This document shows positions 25,080-35,963 of a stretch of 64,000 bases of DNA, piece by piece. The notes beneath the pieces are model-generated. The model saw nothing but the letters and a program-made list of their open reading frames with translations, was not told the DNA's origin and made no database searches. How positions within the stretch are numbered: position 1 is the first letter of the stretch; each line of letters starts with the position of its first letter. The position numbers and the translations under genes are program-made. This stretch comes from Pratylenchus scribneri. Taxonomy: Eukaryota; Nematoda; Chromadorea; Rhabditida; Pratylenchidae. The stretch lies in contig JAQSEB010000266.1 of assembly GCA_030063045.1 (NCBI GenBank), positions 1-64,000 of the forward strand, in the 5' to 3' direction.

Positions 25080-28000
25080 TCAATCATCTTTTGTCAAATT
25101 GCATGCATTGTTTGACGGCTCACAACAACAAAATGACTGATTAAAATTTCTAAATTTAAAAAATATATTTAAAAAATAAAATTATTTATTAAATTTTGAA
25201 TAAAGATTGACATAATATTCACTATAATAATATATTAGGAAAAATTATTAGTGACATTTTCAAAAAAAATTTTTTTGGCACTACTTACATACTTGGACTT
25301 TTTGACTTCATCATTTTTTTCTCGCTGGAATGTGTTGGAACTGCTGTGGTCGCGCGGAGGCGGAGCACACGGAGGAGTCCACTCTGAAATGCCCACCAGA
25401 GCAGTTCCAATCCGTATTTTTTTTTTGCGCAACTGTAACTTTCGTATTTTTGAGTTTTGTGCGAAACCAATTGCATTTTCGTAATCAGCTCGTCGAGACG
25501 AGTCGATTGGTATATCATTTCATGATTTAGAAAAAAAAATTCAAAAATCCAAGTATGTAAGTAGCGTCATTTTTTTTACTTCTCTACCAAGTAATTAACT
25601 TTTTATTAGCGAAATTTTTTATTTCTATCAAAGGATTTAATTTATAATATTTATTTCCATATCATATCTACAAAATATTAATTAACATACTTTGATAAAA
25701 TTAGTTCACAGTGCCGACCCACATTTCCTCGTCTAAATGTTGTGTCATAATAGAAAGTGCCATCCCTATTTTGGACACATCCATCCGTTTGATAAGGCAG
25801 CAATTCGGCATTTCCCTCTTCATTCACACCGGATGCCATGCAAAGTTTAAATTCACCCTGACATTCCACCGGTTCAGCCGTTTTTGTTTTGCCAGTTTTA
25901 TTGGTAGTTACATTTTGGATCATTGCATCACATCCAAGTATTCCATTAATCTGTGGAAAAGTATTTATATAGATGAAAAAAATTCCAATTACAAAATTTT
26001 TTATATATAGGACAAACATTTAAACCGTTGTAATTATTTTGACTTTAAATAATCTGGTACTTGTGCAGTTTGTATCTGTCGGCGGAGAAGTTGAAATTCA
26101 GGAGAAGTTGAAATCTCCTAGGAGAAGTTGAAATTTTTCAACTTCTCCTAAATTTTAGGAGAAGTTGAATATTATTCTAATTCTCCTAGGAAAATTCAAC
26201 TTCTCCTGAAAGTTAGGAGAAGTTGAAATATCTACCCCCATCTCTACAACAAATCTCTAATAAAAATCGAGAAAAGTTTTTTTGTCCCAAGAATCTGTAC
26301 TTTTTGTCCTTAAAGGCCAAAATGGATAAAAAAGGTGGTGCGCGGGATATATGGGTATTAGGGTGGATATGGTGCGATTAAGGGGGATTAATGCTGAAAA
26401 TTGATGGGTGATGATTCGGATGGATTAGGGAAGGTATAGAAATGAGCCGGAAGCTTTGAGAGTGGGCGGGATTAAGCCGGATATATGGGGATTAAAGTGG
26501 ATTTGGTAAAATTAAGGGGGATTAATTGCGGAAATTGATGGTCGATGATTCGGTTGGATTAGGAAAGGGCGGGAATTGGGCCAAAGGCCCTGAGAAGGCA
26601 CAGATCCGGATATAGGAGGATTAAGGTGGATAGAGGGGGATTAAGCCCCGAAATAGATGAGAAATGGCCCGGAAGGCCAGTGGAAGGATGGAAAAGTACG
26701 ACAGAGGCTTGGAGAATGTGCGGGATATAGCCGGATATAAAGTGATTAAGATGGATATAGGGGGATTAGATAAGATTAAGCTCCGAAAAAGATGGGCATG
26801 AGTCCTGATTTAGGCTGTTATGCTTCCGGCTTCGCGAGAATCCTATGCTCCGAACCCCTAATCCTAATCCCTAGCCACTAATTAGGTTTTTTTTGGCTTA
26901 ATCTCCCTATATCCGGCTATATCCTACGCATTCTCAGCACTTTCAGCTAACTTCTCCTACATTCCACTGGTCTTCTGGGCGATTTACCATCTAATTCGGG
27001 GCTTAAAACGCTTAATCCCCCTATATCCATCTTAATCCCCTTATTATTTTTCACTTTTTTTTGCAAAAAAAATTTTCCATTAATAATTAGTAAGTATTTT
27101 TTTCGATTTCCAATTAAAAAATTAAATTAGTAACCAATTTCTTCGAATTTCCAATTAAAAATTTAATCTTGCCGAAAATGTAGTGATTTGGTAGAAATTG
27201 GTTGTAGATGTTTCAACTTCTCCTAACTTTCAGGAGAAGTTGAATTTTCCTAGGAGAATTAGAATAATATTCAACTTCTCCTAAATTTTAGGAGAAGTTG
27301 AAAAATTTCAACTTCTCCTAGGAGATTTCAACTTCTCCTGAATTTCAACTTCTCCGCCGACATATCCTCTTTTTTGGAAAGTGCTTGGTCCCCCCCCCCC
27401 CCCCCCCCCCTATGGTTTGTCATAATTGGGTTAGGGTCAGTCAGGGTTGAGTTAGGGATAGGGTGGGATAAGATTCATCTTACATGTATTCTAAACCCAA
27501 GCCCTAACCAAAACCCTGAAACCATAGGGGGGACCAAGCACTTTCCAAAAAAAGAGGATACAAACTGCACAAGTACCTAATCTCTTTTAGCCAAATTAAA
27601 TATTTCCTATTATCTTAGAAAGACATATTTTTAAACTCGATAAAATTTATCGAATGATAAAAAATGTAATGGTTTTTATTAGAAAAAAAGAATAATAAAC
27701 GTTTTTTAAACTGATTTTGCTTCATGCTTCTTGATGAGATCTATCATTTGAATATAAAATTTATGGGTCTGAAGATTATAATATTTTGGATCCATTTTAT
27801 ATTTGGCTTGAATAATATTCCCTCTATTAGTTATATTTTCTTGGTATATGCTACATTTTTCTGCCTCATTTTTGGTGATTTTCGTGGACTATTTTTCTTA
27901 TCAGATTTTATGGTCATTAAATCTGACTGAGGCAAATTTGGAGTGAAATAAGAATTATTATGATAAATTTAGTCATTGTTTTTCTCATTCTTTACTAAAA

Positions 28001-28091
28001 CATATTTAAAATTCACCTCGAAGCATGTCAATTGCATTGTAAAATCGGGAATAAATGTGAAGAAATATAATAAAAATAATTTGTAAGGCAT
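25080..28091 (-). CDS. small secreted Ly6/ET-module-like cysteine-rich protein
   Basis: Minus-strand exons 28091-28017, 25950-25691 and 25149-25080 join in phase to 134 residues. Exon 1 is a signal peptide (MPYKLFLLYFFTFIPDF) ending LTCFE. Exon 2 has GCDAMI, EPVECQGEFKLC, DGCVQ and RHC. Exon 3 ends CCCEPSNNACN, close to the CC-x-n-CN end of Ly6/three-finger and nematode ET-module proteins. The neighbour at 28406 has the same exon number, phases and cysteine order, so the two are paralogues. The exon 2 donor (AA|GTATGT) sits inside an otherwise readable frame that would stop four codons later. Intron 1 (2.1 kb) contains two nested MITEs and intron 2 a third. It is secreted; its target is unknown. 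Confidence 0.7.
25281..25564. mobile_element. 284-bp MITE in intron 2 of the Ly6/ET-like gene
   Basis: CTACTTACATACTTGGA at the left is exactly inverted at the right (TCCAAGTATGTAAGTAG). A GC-rich interior (CGCGCGGAGGCGGAGC) contrasts with the flanks. No transposase is seen. Confidence 0.8.
26056..27577. mobile_element. outer MITE interrupted by another element
   Basis: The ends GGTACTTGTGCAGTTTGTAT / ATACAAACTGCACAAGTACC are inverted and flanked by TAATCT on both sides. Removing the insert at 26077-27362 leaves an element of the same family as 7309-7512 (GTGCTTGGTCC arms and telomere-like centre), in opposite internal orientation. It lies in intron 1 of the minus-strand Ly6/ET-like gene. 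Confidence 0.82.
26077..27362. mobile_element. 1.29-kb nested foldback element with GGAGAAGTTGAA arms
   Basis: It starts TGTCGGCGGAGAAGTTGAA and ends with the exact inverse, flanked by a 4-bp duplication TATC. The arms (about 160 bp) are made of GGAGAAGTTGAA units. The middle (26330-27050) is a degenerate array of GGATTAAGNNGGATATAG-like units, inverted in its right part. It is inserted in the older MITE at 26056-27577. Confidence 0.82.
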
Positions 28092-28405
28092 TATTTAAAC
28101 TTGAAATTATTTATAATTATTTAAAAAAAATTAATTAAATATGTTCATTTAATGCGAAAAAATAATATTCTTAGATGTGTTAAGAAAGAGTTCGAAATTT
28201 TGGATTGTATCAGAAATAACAAGTAATGATAATGATATTGATTATAAAATGGCTTTTTCTTTTGAAATGATTCTACTCTATTTATTTAACTAACAGCTGT
28301 TAAACTTGATAGCATTGTTGTATAAAGACCCACAAATTGTTGAAAAATTTCAAATCAATATAAAGCAAATAACATTTTTACCTTTAAAATAAAAAAATTT
28401 CAATA
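28092..28405. promoter_or_regulatory. shared divergent upstream region of two paralogues
   Basis: 314 bp separate the two start codons. It contains TATA-like stretches (TTGTATAAAG near 28318 and AATATAAAGC near 28357) closer to the plus-strand gene. A bidirectional regulatory role is inferred from the layout only. Confidence 0.45.
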
Positions 28406-29208
28406 ATGAAAATCCAAATTTATATAATTTTATTTATTTTCAACATTTTAATTTTCCACGATGAAGGAGTTTATTCGCTGAAATGCTTTCAGGTTAATAA
28501 AATATATTTATATTAATAGTCAATAAAAACTTTTTCAATAGAATTGGAAAATTCAAAAATTAAATTTCTGAACTCTTTGTTTATAATTTAGTTTAATTTT
28601 GTAGTTTGACGGAATTTATGGATGCGGAGACAAAATGATTGATGAACCGACGGAATGCCGAGATGAAAAGAAAGTTTGTTCATTCTTCTTTTTGGATGTG
28701 GATTGGCCAAAAGTTCGTGACCGTTATTATGAGACGGAAGGATGCTTTCGGCGCCAACGAACAACTATTAATGAAAACAATGGAACTACCCCGCCGGTCG
28801 TTGAATTTGTTTATCGGCAAAGTGTTAAGGCCCTAAGATGCAAATCTTTACAAAGGTTGATTTTGATTTTTTTACTAGGCTTTGATTATGCATTGTAAAA
28901 TACAAATGCATTGATGTAAATTTAGGGCATCATGTTTGCCAAAATTCATGATTCTGAGATTATTTTTTAAAGCGCTTTTATAAGTCTGTTTTTTATAGAA
29001 TTAAAATAGTGATTTTACATCAATATAGCAATATTAGACAATTTTTTAATATCAAAATCACTTGAATTTTCTATAATTTTCATTTAATATATTTTATTAC
29101 ATTTTATTTAAATACATTAAATTTAGATATTTTAACCCAATCTCATATTGTTGTTGCCAATCAACAAACAATGGATGCAATTTGGCAGATGCCATTAATG
29201 ATCATTGA
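28406..29208 (+). CDS. small secreted Ly6/ET-module-like cysteine-rich protein (paralogue)
   Basis: Exons 28406-28492, 28605-28855 and 29127-29208 join in phase to 139 residues. The signal peptide (MKIQIYIILFIFNILIFHDE) ends before LKCFQ. Cysteines then follow as GCGDKM, TECRDEKKVC, EGCF and LRC, and exon 3 ends CCCQSTNNGCN. The order and all intron phases match the minus-strand gene at 25080-28091. The TEC motif and CC..CN end recall the nematode ET module and Ly6/three-finger families; assignment between these is not certain. Exon 2 runs open for 14 codons past its donor, so an intron-retained form would lose the last cysteines. Introns are short and free of mobile elements, unlike the paralogue. 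Confidence 0.72.
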
Positions 29209-29495
29209 TTATTGAATGAAATATATTTGCTTTTCCCGAGGCTTCAATTGGTTAAAAATTGAATTGACCAAATTTATGAAGAGAAATACATCAACAGTGA
29301 TGAAAACAAAAATGTATCAATTTATATCTCAATATCATAAAATAATTGATAATTAATATCATTTGTAAATAAATTAATTTGAAATCAAAAATCCATTTAA
29401 AAATACTATAAAATAAATAAAAGCTTTTTTTAAAATGAAAAATGATGGAATTTGTGTAGAGATTGAATCGAAAGAAGGAAACCTTTTCAATTTGA

Positions 29496-30329
29496 TTTCC
29501 GGTTAAAACTTTCCGGAAAACAGACGGACATAATTCTTTCCGGTTAAAACTTTCTGGAAAACAGGCGGAATTAATTCTTTCCGGTTAAAAACTTTCCGGA
29601 AAACAGGCGGAATTAATTCTTTCCGGTTAAAACTTTCCGGAAAACAGGCGGAATTAATTCTCTCCGGTTAAAACTTTCCGGAAAACAGGCGGAATCTTTC
29701 CGGTTAAAACTTTCCGGAAAACAGGCGGAATTAATTCTTTCCGGTTAAGACTTTCTGGAAAACAGGCGGAATTAATTCTTTCCGGTTAAAAACTTTCCGG
29801 AAAACAGGCGGAATTAATTCTTTCTGGTTAAAACTTTCCGGAAAACAGGCGGAATAAATTCTTTCCGGTTAAAACTTTCTGGAAAACAGGCGGAATTAAT
29901 TCTTTCCGGTTAAAAACTTTCGGAAAACAGGCGGAATTAATTCTTTCCGGTTAAAACTTTCCGGAAAACAGGCGGAATTAATTCTCTCCGGTTAAAACTT
30001 TCCGGAAAACAGGTGGAATCTTTCCGGTTAAAACTTTGCGGAAAACAGGCGGAATTAATTCTTTCCGGTTAAGACTTTCTGGAAAACAGGCGGAATTAAT
30101 TCTTTCCGGTTAAAAACTTTCCGGAAAACAGGCGGAATTAATTCTTTCCGGTTAAAACTTTCCGGAAAACAGGCGGAATAAATTCTTTCCGGTTAAAACT
30201 TTCTGGAAAACAGGCGGAATTAATTCTTTCCGGTTAAAAACTTTCGGAAAACAGGCGGAATTAATTCTTTCCGGTTAAAACTTTCCGGAAAACAGGCGGA
30301 ATTAATTCTTTCCGGTTAAAACTTTCCGG
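29496..30329. repeat. satellite, ~41-bp unit, about 20 copies
   Basis: The unit contains TTTCCGGTTAAAACTTTCCG then GAAAACAGGCGGAATTAATTC. Variants recur in a fixed order: a short unit joined as GGCGGAATCTTTCC appears near 29690 and again near 30018, and the TCTCTCC variant near 29660 and 29984, giving a higher-order period of about 324 bp. Confidence 0.9.
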
Positions 30330-30385
30330 GAGTGGATAGATAAATTTAATGATAAAATGTTTAGAATTAAATGTTTTTTATGTGA

Positions 30386-31274
30386 TCATTTTGTTCCTTT
30401 CTTGTCATCATTCACATACAATTTTTTGAATTTAGTGAATCTCCAAAAATCTTTCTCAAATTTCACCCGAACTGAATCATTGGCATTGTATAATGTGACA
30501 GCCGGGTAAATTTTTATTTCGGCGAATTTTGGCGGTAATTCGATTTTTCCTGAATTTTAATTATTTATAGAAAAATATGATATATTTTTATTATCATTAT
30601 AAAAAATTTCAATAATTTTTCGATTATTTTACCCAGCAATTCGCCATTACAAGTAGCAAAACATTCCCATTTTGAATTCGAATTCAGCGGATGATGGATT
30701 ATGCCAATTCCAACAAAATCCTTTTTACGGAAATGTCCTTCAACATTTCCAAATGTTTTCTCTATTCCATCAATCCAAATTCTTCCTTTGTTCCAAATTC
30801 CAATTGAATTAATCCAATTGCCGATCGATTTGCCTTCTAATGGAAAATCGTCATCACAATATCCAATGCCTGCAGTCCTGAATAAAATAAATAATTTGGT
30901 AAATACAATTTTTTGCATCTTCTAAATTTTTATAAAACAAATTTATAAAATTTATAATTATGATATCATTTGTAGAATCAAATATAATTTACCAAGCATG
31001 TTCGCTGAGAATTTCCATTTCAAAGTAGAAATAAATTATTGGTTCATTGATATAATTCAAATTGAATGTAGGAATCGACACATCAGTACGAATGGAATTT
31101 AATTCTAAAAAAAAATATATTAAACTTAGATCGGATTTTTTTTTTTTTACTTGCGACAGAACGAATGAATCCTCCCTCGAGAATGCTCAAATGTGGTGAG
31201 CCGTAACGAGGAAGCAATTTATATTCATTCGGGTCATAATCTGCCCATAAAATTTCGTCAATCAAAGTGGTCAA
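30386..31274 (-). CDS. SPRY-domain exons
   Basis: Minus-strand exons 31274-31151, 31104-30993, 30877-30633 and 30549-30386 join in phase to 214 codons plus a stop. The SPRY/B30.2 core is visible: YFYFEMEILSEHAWTAGIGY, then GNWINSIGIWNKGRIWIDG, DFVGIGIIHH, ECFATCNGELLG and KIYPAVTLY. SPRY domains bind proteins, and cyst nematodes deploy large sets of secreted SPRY effectors (SPRYSECs) from the dorsal gland (established). Here no start codon or signal peptide precedes the first SPRY exon, which begins in phase 0 after TTTTAG. The upstream RING gene can supply a phase-0 donor, so these may be the 3' exons of that gene. Confidence 0.7.
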
Positions 31275-31858
31275 CTAAAAATCGGAGCGGGACATTTAGT
31301 GGCGAGGCCGTTTAGTGGCGAAAGCTAATAGCTCCGATGCCTAATGAATCGCATTGAATGTTTTATATATCATTGAATATAGCAAAAAATTCTCTATCAG
31401 CCCTTATAAAAATCGAATTAGAAAATATATTTTTACATTTTTTAAAAATCATAAAACCTTCAAAATTGATACCATTTTGAGTTTACATGAAAAAGCTGAC
31501 ATTCATGCGCAATACCCTTTCATCCGACCCAAAACCCAAAAGGAAAAATTTAACATTGGCAAACTAAAAAGTTCAATCTTTGATACCGGATTTTTGCACA
31601 AAATTTGAAACCGACGTAAGTTTTTTGGGGAAAATGGATTTTTCCCACATGTGCCACCGAAATGCGAAACTTTTCAGAAAAGATTGCTTGGCTTTTTAGA
31701 TTTTTGCCACAATATATTTTTGATTTTTTGCGACTAAATTTTATTTACAAATTATGGCTTATAGCCGCAGGCGGCTATGGCTATGAAATTTCACGGCTAA
31801 AATGGCTATGGCCATAAAAATCATAGCCAATTAAATGCCCAGTCTCTATTAGATTAAT

Positions 31859-33378
31859 TTATAATTTAATGTATTCAGCAATTATTACGCTATCAATTGT
31901 TATTTTGTCCGATTCATCAATATAAATTTGCCGAATAATATCCTTCTTTTCCATTTCCTTTCTGCAAATTGGACAATTTTTATTATTCTAAAATTTGTTA
32001 TAAATTAAATTAAAAAACAAAAATTAAATATAACGTTGATCGACGATTTTATGCAATCATAATGAAAAGTATGACCGCATTGAATTGCTGAAATTTCATT
32101 GAATTTGATTGGATTCAAGCAAACTGAACATTTTCCAATATAATTTTTTTCCTTTTCTATTTTTAAAATTTCCATTCTATTCTTCAGTTCAACATTTTCC
32201 TTCTCGATTTTTTCCACTCGATTTTTCAAATCAACATTTTCCTTTACTATTTTTTCCATTCCAATCTTCAATTCAACATTTTCATTTTGCATTTTTTCGA
32301 TTCCAGTCTTCAATTCATCATTTTCCTTCTTCATTTTTTCCATTCCATTCTTCAGTTCAAAATTTTCCTTTTGCATTTTTTCGATTCCAGTCTTCAATTC
32401 ATCATTTTCCTTCTTCATTTTTTCCATTCCATTCTTCAATTCGTTTTTTTCTAATTTCGCATGCAATAATTCCCTCTAGGAAAAATATTTTTTATTATAT
32501 TTTTAACGTTTGTACCATAAAAAATATTTTTTGTGCCAAAAATTAGTTTTTGTGATAATGAAATACTTTTTATGCCATTTAAAATATATTTAATTCCGTG
32601 GGCCAAAAAAATATTTTTTGTGCCAAAAAAAATTTTTTTTGTGTGCCAAAAAAAGAAATAATTTTTGTGTGCAAAAAAATATTTTTTGTGTGCCAAAAAA
32701 AAAATTTTTTTGTGGGCCAAAAAAATATTTTTTGTGCCAAAAAATAGTAACCTTCCCTCTAAATTTATAATTAAAACTTATTTTCGTAATTATTAAAATT
32801 TACCCCCAATTTTTCCATTTCCATTTCCGCGTTTTGATCCTCTTCTGTTTCTGAATATTTAAAAGATAAATCAATTTTTTGAAATTATAAATTCTGAAAT
32901 TTTTGAATGAATAAAGGGAAAATTTGTTATAATAAGTTATTATATAATATTGATTTTTTTATCTATTCTAAGATTATATAGAAGGAATACTGTGATTAAA
33001 AAAATTAAATAAAAATGATCCGATTTATTATAGACAATTGAAAGAATTTTCATTAATAAAAAAATCTAGAGTGTGTAAATATTCTATCAAGGTTTAATTA
33101 TATTGAACTCAAATTTATCCCAAAGGCAAAATTCTAATAAAATATTTACCATTTTTTGATGAAGAGGAAGATGGTTCAATTCGACCAACGGTAGCAATTT
33201 TGCCATCTTTCTTACCAACAGAGGCAGCAGATTTCCCACTCTTCTTATTTTTATTTTTTACACCTTAAAAATTGCATCTAAGAATAAGAATAGCAAAATT
33301 ACATTCTGCAATGGTCAAAATGATGATTAATATGATAATCAGCAGAATAAATATTCTACGGGTTGATTTCTTGAACAT
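31859..33378 (-). CDS. membrane-anchored or secreted coiled-coil RING-H2 protein
   Basis: Minus-strand exons 33378-33303, 33263-33150, 32850-32804, 32475-32035 and 31987-31859 join in phase to 268 residues. The N-terminus (MFKKSTRRIFILLIIILIII) is a signal peptide or signal anchor. A basic Ser/Lys region and a coiled coil follow, the latter built of 14-residue repeats (ELKNGMEKMKKEND, ELKTGIEKMQKEN and so on). Then comes a RING-H2 finger: CSVCLN, QCGHTFHYDC, CPICRK. RING fingers recruit E2 enzymes for ubiquitin transfer. Secreted RING-H2 effectors are known from Globodera (the RHA1 group), which makes a signal-peptide RING protein plausible. Instead of reading on to the stop at 31859, exon 5 may splice from AGC|GTAATA (exon end 31889) into the SPRY exon at 31274 in phase 0, giving a 473-residue coiled-coil/RING/SPRY protein. 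Confidence 0.65.
32480..32750. repeat. low-complexity AATATTTTTTGTGCCA repeats in RING-gene intron
   Basis: Irregular copies of ATTTTTTGTGCCAAAAAA fill most of the intron between exons 3 and 4 and can fold on themselves. Open frames in it (for example on the minus strand) are repeat artefacts. Confidence 0.65.
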
Positions 33379-33779
33379 TTCTTGTCTTTTTTTTATTCAA
33401 AATTATTTGAAAAAAAAATTTTAAATAATTTGATCCTTTCAATTGCAGAATTTAAATTTCCTTTTTTAAAATTTATAAGAAAATTTTAGTTTTGAAAGGA
33501 TTTATTAAATGTTGGGTAATAGTTGGAATTTGGGATGATTATGTGAAAAGAAGGGAATTTACTGTTTTTGATATTGGCAAAGGGAATCTGTGAATAATGG
33601 AAGGTAAAGTTCCATTGTGGATATGAAGAAGGTATAGTGAAAATTGCCGATTCAGTCGATTAATTGCTTTCATTTAATATTAATAAATAAAATAATACTG
33701 GATTTTTCCCCTTATGCGATTGTTTTTATGCCCATTTTACCGATCACCCATCCCTTTTCTCCCATTTCTTGATCCATTT

Positions 33780-34356
33780 CCGGAACACTCCTCCCCTTTT
33801 GCCTGATCAGTGATCGATCACCCCTCACTTTTGTCCCATTGCCTGATCACCCCTCCCTTTTGTCCTATTGCCTGTTCACCCCTCCCTTTTGTCCCATTGC
33901 CTGATCACCCCTCCCTGTTGTCCCATTGCCTGATCACCCCTCCCTGTTGTCCCATTGCCTGATCACCCCTCCCTTTTGTCCCATTGCCTGATCACCCCTC
34001 CCTGTTGTCCCATTGCCTGATCACCCCTCCCTGTTGTCCCATTGCCTGATCACCTCTCCCTTTTGTCCTATTTCCTGATCACCCCTCCCCTTTGTCCCAT
34101 TGTCTGATCACCTCTCCCTTTTGTCCTATTTCCTGATCACCCCTCCCTGTTGTCCCATTGCCTGATCACCCCTCCCTGTTGTCCCATTGCCTGATCACCC
34201 CTCCCTGTTGTCCCATTGCCTGATCACCCCTCCCTGTTGTCCCATTGCCTGATCACCCCTCCCTGTTTTCCCATTGCCTGATCACCCCTCCCTTTTGTCC
34301 TATTTCCTGCTGATCACCCCTCCCCTTTGTCCCATTGCCTGATCACCCCTCCCTGT
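33780..34356. repeat. ~30-bp minisatellite, about 19 copies
   Basis: The unit is CCTGATCACCCCTCCCTGTT then GTCCCATTG, with variants TTTTGTCC and TATTTCC. It is strongly pyrimidine-biased on the plus strand and lies upstream of the RING gene. Confidence 0.9.
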
Positions 34357-34368
34357 TATTTAACCCCA

Positions 34369-34605
34369 CTAGGAAACTTTTAAAGCGCGATAGCGCTTTC
34401 TTTCTACTTTTAATCTTTTCAACCGTCCAATGTATTCCTTCCGGTCCCACTTAAATTCTTTTAATAAATATAAGAAATAATTGATAGCGTGAATTTTAAT
34501 TGCACACAACTTATAATCAGGCCTAATATCTTCTCTAAATAATAAGATTAGTTGCTGGTTATCCGAACTTTTATTTAAAATAATTAAATTTATTAATAAT
34601 AACAT
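34369..34605 (-). other. weak 78-codon open frame
   Basis: The minus-strand frame contains DIRPDYKLCAIKIHAINYFL and a basic end (RKEYIGRLKRLKVERKRYRA). It looks somewhat coding, but I see neither a family nor a splice partner. It could be the last exon of the gene at 35044-35480 only if that gene's stop were bypassed, which I do not favour. Confidence 0.2.
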
Positions 34606-35043
34606 AAATATATAACAATAAATTTCTTATACCTCTCAAAATTTTGCACTGATAATTTAATTTTAAATAATTGAGATTCGTTATTAATGATAATTTAGAT
34701 GCCACAAGGGTGGCTGAAGGTTCGACCAATTAATTTGGACTATCGATATTTGATGACCCTCATCCAAATGACCTTCTTGTTGATAAAAATAGGATTAGGC
34801 ACATTAAACGATTGAAACAGTTCTTTATACCTTATATAATGGAAAAATTTACATAATGAATTGTAGACCTAAAAGACAAATTGAAAGTAATAAAATAATT
34901 GTTGGATGTATTACAATAACCGAAAATATGAAAAAATATCCATGTTATTTGTGATATAGTCATTAACCAAAAAAAGTGAAAAAAATCCGAAAAAAAACAG
35001 GAAGATAAAACATAAAAGTGCGACTTTTTAAAAATTTTAATTC

Positions 35044-35480
35044 TTAGAAAATAGGCAAAAAGGGTAGGATCGCAAGGAATATGCAGGAAATTATGGAGAA
35101 TATCCCGAAAGCCACAGCCCACGGTTTTGCACAACCCTCATGCTGTCCACACCAATATGGGGGCCCATTGATTACAGTGGTTCGGCCATTCCAATGGAAA
35201 GAGCTATAGGTACTGCTATGCCAGAGGCTTATCGTGAAGACGTACATCATTGTGCCGTAAACGCACAGGCCAGCATAGTATCCAATTATAATAAGGCTGC
35301 CAATAGCATCGCTTAAAAATAATTGAAAGTTAGAATTATTTTTTTTTTTTAAAAATGCACCTGTATTTGTGTCCAAATAATTTCACTGGTTTATTATCGT
35401 CGCCCGCAATGATTATTGTTGTACTACTTCTGGGCGCGGGCCTTGTTGCCGGTGCACGCTTTTTTCGATATTTTGCTGCC
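35044..35480 (-). CDS. membrane protein, last two exons
   Basis: Minus-strand exons 35480-35361 and 35311-35044 join in phase. The first opens after a CAAATTAG acceptor in phase 2 and encodes a basic cytoplasmic-type segment (KYRKKRAPATRPAPRSS). The second encodes two long hydrophobic helices (AIGSLIIIGYYAGLCVYGTM and WAVAFGIFSIISCIFLAILP) separated by a loop with PPYWCGQHEGC. The two loop cysteines suggest an extracellular disulphide. I find no convincing 5' exon, so the protein is partial as annotated. The family is not recognised; the layout resembles half of a tetraspanning protein. Confidence 0.5.
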
Positions 35481-35963
35481 CTAATTTGTGAAGTGCAATG
35501 AAATAAAATTAATTTTATTTTATTGAATTTTCATTCATCCAAATCCACTATTATTCAATATAACAGAAAAAAAACGTTCGGAAAAAATTAATTTGTCTAT
35601 TATTGGACGAGATCTGAACCAGCAGGCTCCGGAAAAAAGCGCACCGCATTTGGAATTAGTAATTGAATGAAAAATTTTCTGGTAAATATTTGTAAAAAAG
35701 GATGATTCCATGCGCCCTAAATTGGTCTGATATCACCGGAATATTTAAAAAATTTTTCTGGATTCCAATTTTTCGATGGGGCCCTATTTCCGAGAACCAA
35801 TTTTCTATAGTCTTTGGATCATGCCGAAAATTAGGGATTGGCATTCTTCGAGTACCTTCCTTTTCCGCCCAATCCTACTTAAGATTAAGACTCAGATCGG
35901 ATTGGGAAGCAGAAACTGAAGGGGCGTGAAAGAGGTAGGCCTCCCCGAGCCCCGATAAGCGGT

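Noticed and set aside
26330..27050. Telomeric repeat array
   Set aside because: GGATTAAGG-like units are irregular and turn to the inverse orientation within one element; they are the interior of a foldback element.
29496..30329. CRISPR-like array
   Set aside because: The units are contiguous satellite repeats without unique spacers, in a eukaryotic setting.
32109..32546. 145-codon plus-strand frame with FFPFxSSxxxFP repeats
   Set aside because: It is the antisense of the coiled-coil exon of the RING gene; the repeats mirror the heptads.
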